A stretch of 64,000 bases of DNA from contig CM046882.1 in the NCBI GenBank assembly GCA_025667525.1, forward strand, positions 22,394,488 to 22,458,487. Reading direction: 5' to 3'. Below are positions 1 to 9,539 of the stretch, in pieces. The translations under genes and the position numbers were made by a program. Every line of letters starts with the position of its first letter. Positions within the stretch are counted from its first letter, which is position 1. The notes beneath the pieces were generated by a model. It was not told the origin of the DNA. It made no database searches and saw nothing but the letters and a program-made list of their open reading frames with translations. This DNA comes from Glebionis coronaria (Eukaryota > Streptophyta > Magnoliopsida > Asterales > Asteraceae).

Positions 1-224
1 GAAACATATGTGCATCCTGTTACTGGATCACCTTGTGTCAGCGAGGATCAACCTTTGTCAACGGTGGATCAACCTTTGTCAGCGCCTCACATTCAGACAC
101 TGACACATGCAATAATGACTCACCAAGAATTAAACATCCTGGCATTGATCTGGACATAGTTTGTGCATACATTGCAGCATTGCCCAATGGTTCCATGATT
201 ACATATGAGGACCTTGAGTTATAA
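1..224 (+). pseudogene. Copia element B, 3' end of truncated gag, entering from the left edge
   Basis: This is the tail of the copia-type gag described at 15030-16016; its start lies left of the window. The first bases encode ETYVHPVTGSPCVS. A missing G near position 45 (CAGCGAGG, where copies 2 and 3 have CAGCGGAGG) then shifts the frame. The rest of the gag tail, containing AYIAALPNGSMITYEDLEL and the TAA at 222-224, continues in another frame. A 21-bp direct repeat encoding GGSTFVN lies across 48-90. Confidence 0.8.
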
Positions 225-1292
225 AATAGCAACAAACTTTTTTCATCTTCTCGTTTTGGTACGTAAACTTTTAAAAAGATGTTTAATAGCGATGAACTTT
301 AACAAGTGTTTAAATCTACATATTTTAATTACGTGTCACGTTATAAATAGTGACACATGTCAGGCGTTTACGGAATTTTCATCTTCATCATGGTACAACA
401 TTCAGTGTATAAGCTCATTTATCACATAAGCTCCATTTATCTTAGCTATTATATGTAAGATAATAGGGTTGGTGTATGTGATGAATCCTGATTATCTTGC
501 TTGAATCGTGTTGAGTTCACTTTTCGAATAAAGTATTTCGATCTTATCGGTGCCTGGGTTACATGAAATCCTTATCGGGATAAGACAAGAAAAACACTTT
601 GATTTCTAGGCACAAGAGAGCAAAGCAAAACATGGAGAAGATTGTATGGGTTGTTATGATTCTTCATATTTGTTCATATGAAAGACCAAAGTGATGTTTA
701 CTATATATCAACACAAATAGGGAAAAGTTATGCCCCTTAATGAAAAGTCACACCCATTAGGAAAAGTCACAGCCCTTGAATTAACTGTATCCAGCCACAG
801 TTGTGCAACAGATACAAACTGTCGCTAACTGCTGTCAACAAAACAATATGTTATTAGTGACAGCCCAGTGACTTAATTCTGTCACTATCGCGTTATTTAG
901 ACTTATTGCCTATCTTTTCCATGATTGTGTCCGAAATCAAGTTAATTTGTTTATACGAGCGTGTAATCCACACCTCCGAACTCATATTATAACTTACTCG
1001 AAATTCCTTTGGTCTCGGGTAAATCACTATTACACAAAATGATTTGATGACACTAAAATCACCAACATTATATAGGTTCTGCACAAGCTCGATTTGAAGG
1101 CTCAGCATACTTAAGCTCATTCAAACATATAAAGCTCAAGGTCGGAACGAAAATGAAATTTACCACAATGATTCATGTCGCAAGCACTCATATATACATG
1201 TGCTAAAAATAAAAATGGCGCTCTCATTATCAAATATGCATGAGACATCGTATGTGTTTATGCAGTTGCAGGCCAAACTATGTACATACAGC
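225..1292. other. Non-coding stretch between gag stump and IST1-like gene (copy 1)
   Basis: No coding region that I can support. The right part must hold the IST1-like 3' UTR, since that gene ends at 1293 on the minus strand. The rest looks like old repeat DNA. AATAGC-AAACTTT-type motifs occur at about 226 and 287. Three imperfect copies of a GAAAAGT(C/T)A(C/T) motif of about 20 bp lie at 722-780. A 9-bp inverted repeat, TAGTGACAG (855-863) and CTGTCACTA (879-887), could form a stem with a 15-nt loop. The antisense reading frame at 893-1120 has no recognisable similarity. Confidence 0.6.
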
Positions 1293-4200
1293 TTAAAATA
1301 CTAATTTACGCTCCATTTTGTTTAGAGCGTAGATACGGTCGGCTAGATCTTCAAAATCAGGAAGCTTTGGATGAACGTGGCGAGGCTTCTTAACATTATT
1401 TACGTCAACTGGAGGTGTGGAGACTTCAGGTTTAGATACCTTAGGCTCGGGAATTCTCTTGGCAGGTTCATGTTTAGGTCGAGTTGTGTGTTGATGTTTC
1501 TTGTAGTCTTCAGCAGGCTCAGCTTGGGATTGCTTGGGCTTGAGCGCGATTTTGTCCTTGGGTTCAACCTGATCCTTTGTCCTGCGGGACACTCCTTGTG
1601 GACCCGAATGAGTTTTACTATGGGGCTTATGTTTTGTAGGCGAAACTTCTTCATCTGAATCATTTCCATCATAACTGAAATGTGTAATTGGCCGTGCAGA
1701 TCTTGAAGGTCTTACCGGGAATTTATCATCATTATCATCTGAATCTGATTCTGAACTCGTTTTGTAAACACTAGGTTTTTTCTTGTTCACTCTGCTTGGT
1801 CTTGAATCAAATTGTACCGGACTTTGACTTTCTTCGACAGGTTTCTTTGACGAAGGTGAGGTAATCTTTGTGTGTGATGGGTATTTTTGATTCCGTTGCA
1901 TCAAATCATCCAACTCAGCTCGAGAATTCCTAGAGAAGTCCTGTTTACGTGGAGAATCGAACTTATATGACCCACTTTCACTTTCGGAATCTGGACCATC
2001 TGAAAGACTGGATTTCACCGAATAATCCACAGATTTTGCAGGTTTCACTCGGTCCTTGGTGTTGCTTGTGTTCTTTATCGGGCTCCAAACGTGTGCGTCT
2101 TCTTCTTTATCCGGAGATGGAAAAAATGAATTGCCTGCATCTTCCAATTCAACGTGATTAAATCCATCATCGAACCTAGTACCATCATAATCATCATCGT
2201 CACTTTCGGATTCATCATCTCTATGAGCACCACTATACAAGGTAGTTTCTTTTTGAGAGCGCGATGAACGGGGCATCCACCTTTCCTTTTTGAGACTGGT
2301 AAACTGATCCTTAGATTTTTTTATTTCAGGAGTGGAAGAACCCTGATCATCATCATCATCATCATAGTCGGTTTCATCGTATCTACGTGCATCACTATAA
2401 GAATGAGAATGTAATTTGGAACTTCCACTATCACCCCTCTTAAACCGAGTCTCAGATTCTTTCTTTGAACTTTTATGAAGAGAAGGACCTTGATCTTCAT
2501 GTCTTCTAAAGTACCGATCTTCCTTGTGGTCATCATTATTAACCGAACTCTCATCTAAATCATTTCTCGACCTTGATCCGCTTGAACTTTTGGTAACCTT
2601 TGGGGAAGAACTGCTTTCATTCTGGCGCACTTGCTGATTCTGTATCTTTGATTTTCTATTGTTAAAAGAGCCATTATATGGCATTTCATCTCTGATATGT
2701 GACCTGTATGATTCAGTTGGATGCTGCTGCGTAAAACTCCCTTCTCTCGCAAGTTGTACAGCAGCTCGAGCAGCATAACTAGCACGTTCTGCAGCCTCGG
2801 CTGCTGCATGAGCTGCAGAAGTGGCATCCTTGAACTCCATGTTTCCGTTATCCCTATCTGATGAATGATTGCTGTTGTTGCTGTTGCTCCGGAACGACTG
2901 GTTGTTTTTCATTGACCCGGATGCCATGCCTGATTAAATAAAGATAAAATGGTAGTTAATCTCTATGATCGATAACACTGTAACTTTATAAGTGATAACC
3001 AAACTATTACTAAACTATACCTGTTGGCCTCGCATCGCTATGACTAGGAGAAGCATATGGTGACTGTTGGCTGCTAGTATCCGCAGGGGTTACATTCTTC
3101 TGAGAGTCTGATGGGAACTTTTTAATCAGCTGAAAGAAGTCGGCAGGTACATCTGAAGTCTGGACATTAGGAGGATCAACGGTTATCGGGTTCGCCTGCT
3201 CGAAGTTCTTGGGCCCGTTCTGTTCAAAGAAAAGTTTCAAATATAAACAGATTCTCAATGAAAAAAAATACAGTACAATTATTACCGAGTAATTAGAAAG
3301 CAGCATCAACCTACCAACAAGTCATCACGAGGCTTTGATTCTTCAAACGAAGTTTCTTCCCAATCAACGTTGTGTTCTTTTGCTATGTCGCTTAACACTT
3401 TCACTTTTGTCTGAATGTTTGGTGCAACTGCGGATAACTTCTCGACCAACTGCAGATATAGAGAAGTACATTACAATAAGCCGGATACAGATAAATCTTT
3501 TATGAGAAATGTAATTCTGTGTTGCAAATTCACCCGTTTCTTAATAAATGGGTCGATTTCCATTAACTTCAGTCTTAGCGGGTCAAAAGGGTAAAACTAA
3601 GATCTAGCTAGTCGCCTTAAGTGCTTTTTTTTACTTCAAGATTACTATTAAGAAAATCTCGTTATCATAGTTGCAGAAAAAAAGTTACATGTGATCGTGT
3701 CAACTGAAACCAACATATCCAAAGATGTTAACTATTTTGACCCATTTTGCCACATCTACTTCAAAGTTTCAAATAACATACCATTCCGCTTACACCACAG
3801 GCAGGAAGCATCTCAGTAGCCGCGTGAACAAATTCCTTCCCGTATTTCGCTCTAAAATTCTTCTTAACATCCACAAGCTCCTTTATATCTGGACATCTAG
3901 GAGTTGCAAATATCACGCTTGCAATTGCTTCCTTCAAATCAATTGGACAAGTCCTAACAAAAAAAAAAAAATCCCACAAAAATTGATAAATCGCTAAGGT
4001 ATAGTACTAGTACTTTAAAGAAGCGATATAAAAGATAGCTTACTTCTGTGATTCGATAATAGGCAAACGTGCTACAATAAGTTCACAATATATCTCGATC
4101 AAATCATACGCGCCCATCATCTTCTCTTCTCTGATTAGGTGCTCAACCTGATACAATATTAACCAAAAATATAAATATTTTCTGCCCGATCAATAATACT

Positions 4201-5157
4201 AATAAAAAGGTATCGAAAAAACCATGCGACATACTCTAATTCGTGCAGTTCGATCATCTCCTGCTGCCAACAACTGAGCTAGCTCCTTCTTCATTTGAAT
4301 AACCTGTGCTCCTTTTTTATTCCTCATTAGCTTTATCCTCGCCGTAGCTAGCTTCATCGACATCTTACTGTATAAATCATTCAACATAACACATTATCAG
4401 CCAAAGTCAACTTTTACACAGATACAAAAAAAATCAGATGAAAAATTATCAGTTTAGTTGTAGAAAAATATACGTGTTTTAAGAGAAAAATACAAAAATA
4501 ATTCAGAAAAGAACGCGTTTAAGTCAAATATTTACTTCGGTTAGACCACGTACATCTCAGTGTACGACTTGAAAACAAGAACATGAAAAAATATAACCCG
4601 TTTAGGTTAAAGCAACATGTTTTCTAAATTTTCTTTTGCTCGAAAACTGCATCTAAACATGTTTTATAAATTTTTACGAATTCTTTTCTACAACTAAGCA
4701 TGATGGTACTTCAGTTAGACTCGCGAATACAGTAGCGGTTTACTTAAAATAGCACCATTTAGGGTTTTCTTTCACGTTTCTTGCGAATCTTTTTTACAAC
4801 TAAACACGATGGTACTTGAGTTAGACTGCGTAAATCTAAATCAAAGACTCGCCCTCCCGGATAACATGCACATGAAAAGTACGCTCGTTCAAAATAACAT
4901 CATTTAGGGTTTTCTTTCACTTTTCTTTTTTCGAAAAGTGTCGTCTGATATATATAAACATGTTTTCGAAGTTCTAACGAATTCTTTTCTACAACTAAAC
5001 ACAATCTTGATATCTTGAAGATAAGCAAAACAAGAAACATGAACATGAATCAATGAACATAAGCTAAGTCAAACAAAAGTCAACGGTAGAAAACTAGGAA
5101 AAAGAAGCAATGATCATACCATTTAGCAACTTGGAATCTTTTCTTAATTCCAATCAT
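1293..5157 (-). CDS. IST1-like protein, ESCRT-III regulator (copy 1)
   Basis: Seven coding exons read right to left: 5157-5120, 4367-4235, 4147-4044, 3953-3782, 3449-3315, 3219-3021, 2929-1293. All introns are GT-AG; phases agree and give 805 residues plus stop. Residues 1 to about 180 form the Ist1 (Regulator of Vps4 activity in the MVB pathway) helical domain. Family signatures are KCKMSMKLATARIKLM, DRTARIRVEHLIREEKMM, CELIVARLPIIESQK, CPIDLKEAI, AKYGKEF and LLVEKLSA-type motifs. Residues 262-805 form a Ser/Asp/Lys-rich, probably disordered tail, starting with an Ala-rich helix (about 295-323). It contains a six-Asp run and ends in LPDFEDLADRIYALNKMERK, which resembles the MIT-interacting motif of human IST1. 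Family role: binding ESCRT-III/CHMP1, LIP5 and VPS4 at endosomes for multivesicular body sorting. The start was chosen because exon 1 encodes the conserved KRFQVAKC lead-in. The exact paralogue is not assigned. Confidence 0.92.
4600..5010. repeat. Decayed internal repeats in IST1-like intron 1 (copy 1)
   Basis: Intron 1 (5119-4368) is by far the longest intron and contains related blocks. CGAATTCTTTTCTACAACTA occurs at about 4678 and 4979, with a diverged form (CGAATCTTTTTTACAACTA) near 4785. CATTTAGGGTTTTCTTTCAC occurs twice, near 4754 and 4901. AAACATGTTTT occurs near 4657 and 4966, with a related ACATGTTTTC near 4615. GATGGTACTT(C/G)AGTTAGACT occurs near 4702 and 4809. These look like an old local tandem duplication that has drifted. 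The same blocks are in every unit. Confidence 0.75.
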
Positions 5158-6189
5158 GGTGTGTGAATGAATTCAATGTTCGTTTGATGATGTTTATAAG
5201 GCTTTGGAACGAATTTAATGAATGGAAAATTTAACGATAATATGGAAGTTTAATATGAAAAGTTATTTATGTAAGAAGTTGGTCGGTGGAAGGAAACAAA
5301 AATCAGGTACTATGGTTATGGTAGGTCAAGTTGGCCCAAATATAAATATTTTCCAGCCCCAAACATTTTAATTCACTCTTGGCCCAAAGCTTGATTAGTA
5401 CGTATTTGATTAGTACAACTTTAAAAAAAATGTTTGGGTAAACAGCAAATATCGTTCCTTAACTTTGCTATTTCTGTCAAAAACCCCCGAAAGTAAAGGT
5501 GGTGGACATTTGTCTTCGAACTTCTTAATTTTTTGCGAAAAAACCTCTGAGACGATAATTTCTAACTTTCGGCCGTTATCCCACGTTAACTCCCTCTCGT
5601 GCCACACACGTGAGGGCACATTCGTCAATTCCTATCATCCCAGACACGCCAGACTTTTCCTTTGTGCAAAAATAGTTCTCGAAACCATTTGACCACCTTT
5701 CATGACTAAAGCTACTGACATCTTTTTTCCAAAGACAGGATTTGCAACGAAAGCAAACTTTCAATTTCTACATATATTAGGTTGAAACACACACGGAGGG
5801 AACACACACACATACACACACACACACTTAAGAACACGCAGTACATTTCGTTTACTTGTGATATCAAAGATTGATCTGTTGAACTTGTTTGTGCCTCTGG
5901 GTAATTTCTACTTTCTAAAATGATCGTAGCACAATACCAAATAGAGATTGATGGGGACATGTGGTAGGCAAGGGAATTGATGACTAACTTTGAATGGCAA
6001 TCCGTTTAGATGTGCTAGGGAGAATGTGACTAAGCTCAAGACACTCCAAACTGCTGACATGTGCAAGGCAATGATGTCGATGAAAATTGTCCCACATATT
6101 CACAACAAGATTTTGATAAGATTGACTTTGCAGCGAGGCAGAGGGAGATGTGAGTTGGTTGGTTGATTAAGATTTAGATTGTTCATGTG
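5158..6189. other. Upstream region of the IST1-like gene and unclassified repeat-like DNA (copy 1)
   Basis: No gene can be supported. For the minus-strand gene this is the 5' flank. A TATAAA on the minus strand (5198-5193) is only about 36 bp from the ATG, which would leave almost no leader, so it is doubtful as the core promoter. A palindromic G-box CACGTG lies at 5607-5612, about 450 bp upstream. An (AC)n tract lies at 5801-5828. The stretch 5450-5640 (AAAACCCCCGAAAG onward) has the look of a dispersed non-autonomous repeat. Around 5920-6150 short frames such as IVAQYQIEIDGDMW are broken by stops and may be a dead gene fragment of unknown origin. Confidence 0.55.
5801..5828. repeat. (AC)n microsatellite
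   Basis: Nearly pure CA/AC dinucleotide run interrupted by one CATACA. It is present at the matching site in each unit (about 21589-21616, 37359-37386 and 57213-57240). Confidence 0.9.
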
Positions 6190-7262
6190 TGTAGATAGGG
6201 GTGGCTAATGCATAGTCATTTTTAGTTGTTAAAAATTAATCGCGTGTGTGAATACAAATATCGTATAAAAACCATGTTTATATTTTAATCACTCTTAAAT
6301 TTTGTTAACGACAAAACATAAAATATATTTTTACGTTTGTGTTATAAACAACAATGAAGCTTTAGATCCATGATTTTATGTTTCTAACTTTTGTAAAAGT
6401 TCTCTACACTTATAAGTCTTTTTGTGTAAACTTAAAAAATGGAAAATCACACTTCTCTCTCCATATCTTTGATATACAAAGTGAACCCATGTCAAATATT
6501 GTTTGTGTGTGATCTTGGACAAGGTATTTATGAGGCAACCAAAGTCAGACCTCACGGACCCCTTTGTAAAAGGGCATGGAAAAGGGTCCACGGGGTCCGA
6601 GAGCTGCTGGTGGTTTTGCCTATAAATACCAAGCACTCTCCAAGCATCAAACTCACATATCTTCTATCTAATATCTCTAAACCTCTGATTATCTCTAACA
6701 TTCTAACATATATTCTTCTCTTACTTTTTGTCTCTAGTGATATAGATCATTGTCTTCTTGAAGATCATTTAGAAGAATTCTATCTTCAAGCTTTGATCCT
6801 TCAAAGTTTACATTGTGTGATTGTGTTAAGTGTTATCTATACAATCACCATTGTTGTACCCATTCATCTACTACTAGTGTGGTTAGTATTTTAGTCCTCA
6901 AAATACATAGTGTAAAGGGAGTTGGTATACCCATGTAAAAGAACACGACATCCTAGCTTAGGTGTTGGTAAAGATTGTAAGCGACGTGTAAGGGTTTCTC
7001 CACCGGTATAACAGAGGTTGTTGACTAGTGAATTTCGAACTCTCGAGTGGATACTCGAGGAGTGGAAGTAGGGGCAAGCTAAGTGCGATCATACTAGACT
7101 GAACCACTATAAATCCTTGTGCATTGTGGTTTGATTTATTCGTTCTCTATCTTTATTATATACTCAATCATACTTGATCTATATCCTCACTAATCATATA
7201 AAAAGTTTCAAAGAACTAAAACTAATCGGTAAATCTATTCAACCCCCTTATAGTTTTCTACA
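6190..7262 (+). mobile_element. Copia element A, 5' LTR (copy 1)
   Basis: The right end is well placed: TCTACA (7257-7262) lies two bases before a primer-binding site. The matching left end TGTAGA at 6190-6195 gives a perfect 6-bp terminal inverted repeat with TG...CA ends and an LTR of 1,073 bp. No second LTR exists in the unit, so the left end is inferred. A TATAAATA box lies at 6621-6628. Just upstream, CGGACCCC (6555-6562) and GGGGTCCG (6592-6599) are inverted repeats. The pyrimidine-rich leader after the TATA box fits an LTR promoter. The 151-aa open frame at 6439-6894 lies inside this LTR and is not a gene. Confidence 0.7.
6621..6628 (+). promoter_or_regulatory. Probable TATA box of copia A LTR
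   Basis: TATAAATA followed by a CT-rich, G-poor stretch, as in plant LTR promoters. The element is truncated, but the box would direct plus-strand transcription toward the gag stump. Confidence 0.55.
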
Positions 7263-7264
7263 AT

Positions 7265-7277
7265 TGGCATCAAGAGC
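7265..7277 (+). other. Primer-binding site of copia A
   Basis: TGGCATCAAGAGC resembles the plant initiator-tRNA-Met complement TGGTATCAGAGC, with one substitution and one extra A. It lies 2 nt after the LTR end, as expected. Matching sites are at 23053-23065, 38820-38832 and 58677-58689. Confidence 0.75.
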
Positions 7278-7329
7278 TACGTACTCAAGATATTTAAAGT
7301 ATATTGTATTTTAAAACTTGAATTGACCC

Positions 7330-7679
7330 ATGGATTAAGAAAATTACAAGGAAGGAAAATCTATGCAAAGACCATCACTCTTTGAAGCGGATGGTTTTAT
7401 ATATTGGAAAAACCGTTTTGAAACTTATGTGAAACCTAAGGATATAGATCTTTGGTACATGATCATTGAAGGTGATTATGCAACAACGGTCAAGAATGTC
7501 ACCACTAACCAATTTGAATCGGTTCCATGTGAAAAGCAAACTGATGATCAAAAGAAAATGTTGGCCAAAAATAATGAAACCAAAATGATGCTTACAATGC
7601 TCTACCTAAAAAGGAGTATGAAAAAATCTTTATGTGTCGAACCGCCAAAGAAATTTGGCACTCGTTAATTGTCACATGA
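7330..7679 (+). pseudogene. Copia element A, broken 5' gag (copy 1)
   Basis: Start of a Ty1/copia gag (DUF4219/UBN2 type). The ATG at 7330 is followed by a TAA at codon 3, and in-frame homology resumes at MQRPSLFEADGFIYWKNRFE (from 7363). Typical family motifs KPKDIDLWYMI and KKMLAKNNETKMM follow. Near 7591 one base is missing. The family continuation (NALPKKEYEKIFMC, TAKEIWHSLIVT) is in another frame and stops at 7677-7679. So there is one nonsense change, one frameshift and loss of everything after about 110 codons. No zinc knuckle, protease, integrase or reverse transcriptase follows. Confidence 0.88.
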
Positions 7680-8401
7680 TAATTATTTTTCACCTTACTT
7701 TAGGAAAATTAGAAACAAATGATAAGTATTAAGTAATTACGTTTAGGAAAACATAAAAACCGACGATGTGTTCGTACTCGAGGAGGTGTGGTTGTGTGCC
7801 AAATAAACGTTTTTGGATTAGTTTCGATTTTTAAATGAGAAAAAGATTAAAAGTAAACACGGATTAAACTACGACGAATCGCTTTTTCACGCAAAATGCG
7901 ACGAAAAATAATAAAATAATCAAAATTTATGAAAAATTTTGAAAACATGCAAATAAATTCTAAAAGTCTAACAAACAATAAAAAATGAGAAAATAATTTT
8001 TAAAACCTTTTAATTAATTATTATTTAATTTTAAAATATAATATAAGACTTAAAAATAAAAATAAATAAGAAAAAGTCCAAATTTTGTTTTTATCTTTTG
8101 TAAACCTCAAAATACTTTAATAAAAACTAAAAATTATTTTTTGGAATTTTAAAATTAATTTAACTATTATTATATGACTTAAAATGAAAATAGAAAATAA
8201 AAATGATTAAAAATATAAAAAGGGAAAATCTAGAAAACTTCCAAAAAGTCCTAAAAAAGTCTATTTTATGGGAAAAATAAGCTGATGACCTCAGCTTATC
8301 CCAAAAAGCTAAAAAGATGAAAATAAGCTACGGCTTGAATTTATACTAAGGAATTAGGAAACGTATAAAGAAAATAAAAGGAAAAGTATGACCAAGAAAT
8401 G

Positions 8402-8463
8402 AGCCTAGCACACGGGTACACCCATGAACCCCTGTTCGACAGGTCAAGGGGTTGAGCTAGGCT
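8402..8463. repeat. Compound hairpin
   Basis: Nested arms: AGCCTAGC (8402-8409) pairs with GCTAGGCT (8456-8463). Inside, AACCCC (8427-8432) pairs with GGGGTT (8448-8453), or alternatively CCTGT (8431-8435) pairs with ACAGG (8439-8443) around a TCG loop. The same structure recurs near 24190, 39957, 44009 and 59814. Confidence 0.7.
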
Positions 8464-9514
8464 AGTTGCTTTTTGCATAAATTATTTTTTTTAATTTTCT
8501 TTTTGAACAACAATCCCCAATGAGAAATTGGCTTATTGGGGTGTGAAAATAAACAAGATTTCTATACTAATAAGAAAATAAAAGCATAGAAATAAGCAGA
8601 TTTAAGAAAAAATTCAAAACCAACACATATAACTAACAGTGGCAATTCACAAAACACTGGCAGTAATAAAAAGTTTACCACTGCTAGCAAAAGTTCACAG
8701 AAAAAGCAGTTTTGCACTTTGGTGAATTTTAAGCTATCAATAAGCTACAAATACACTAGATAACCCAATATTTAGAATAAACAGATCTGGACTAACATTA
8801 TACCTAGCAAATTCCTAAGTGGCTAAAACTAATACTCAAGATTCAAACAGAAAAATGAACTGATGTATTTAGGCAGTTTCAAAACACAAATTTGCACAAA
8901 TTGGGTCTGAATTAAAAATCAATACACACTACTCAAACCAGCATAGCAGACATGTGAATCGCTTAAATTCATCAGACAACAAACACTACTTATCAGATAA
9001 AGAAAGAAATCAGACAATCATGAACTTTGGCAGAAAAACACAATAACTTGCAAAATCCTTCTTTAAGCTAACAACATCCAACCAAAAGCAATTTTAAACT
9101 AACCTAAGCCTAACTTAAGTGTGCAGGCAGTTAAGGTCTAGTTTTTATGTCACCAAAAGCCTAGAACTAACACAACCAAACACCCTTTAAAGCAACAAAT
9201 TACAAGTTTTTTCTAACACCTTTATGAATATAACCCTAACTTAAGCTTAACAAGCACAGAAACACAATTTGTAACACAAATTAAACAGAATGGAACTCTT
9301 AAACTAACAACTAAAGCAGATCATGGCAAAAATCATACAACCATAAAAATAAAAAAGAAATTGCTATGCGAGTTCAAAGCCAATGTACCTAGTGGGACCT
9401 ACATCCAAGCCCCACTTGCAATTAGTTGATGCAAATAGAGCTGTTTAGTTGATCTTTGGTGGCTTATGGGGTTAAGCAATGAGTATGCAAGGAGTGGGAC
9501 TACAACAGTCCATA

Positions 9515-9539
9515 CACCAAGACTACCACAGTCTTGGTG
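9515..9539. repeat. Perfect 10-bp inverted repeat
   Basis: CACCAAGACT and AGTCTTGGTG separated by ACCAC. It forms a simple 10-bp stem with a 5-nt loop and is repeated in every unit and in both halves of the nested duplication. Confidence 0.85.

Noticed and set aside
48..90. Direct repeats that might suggest a CRISPR-like array
   Set aside because: Just two copies of a 21-bp repeat inside gag coding sequence, in plant DNA; no spacers.
1371..2827. Several overlapping frames of 70-95 aa on both strands
   Set aside because: They are shadows of the 544-codon last exon of the IST1-like gene.
1293..2927. The 544-aa frame read as a single-exon gene starting MASGSM
   Set aside because: Its ATG is internal: a clean acceptor lies just upstream and six more exons encode the Ist1 domain with matching phases, so the frame is only the last exon.
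5193..5198. TATAAA as the IST1-like core promoter
   Set aside because: Only about 36 bp from the ATG, leaving almost no 5' leader; not listed as a promoter without transcript evidence.
6439..6894. 151-aa open frame on the plus strand
   Set aside because: It lies wholly inside the copia A LTR, crosses its TATA box, and has no domain; a chance frame repeated because the unit is repeated.
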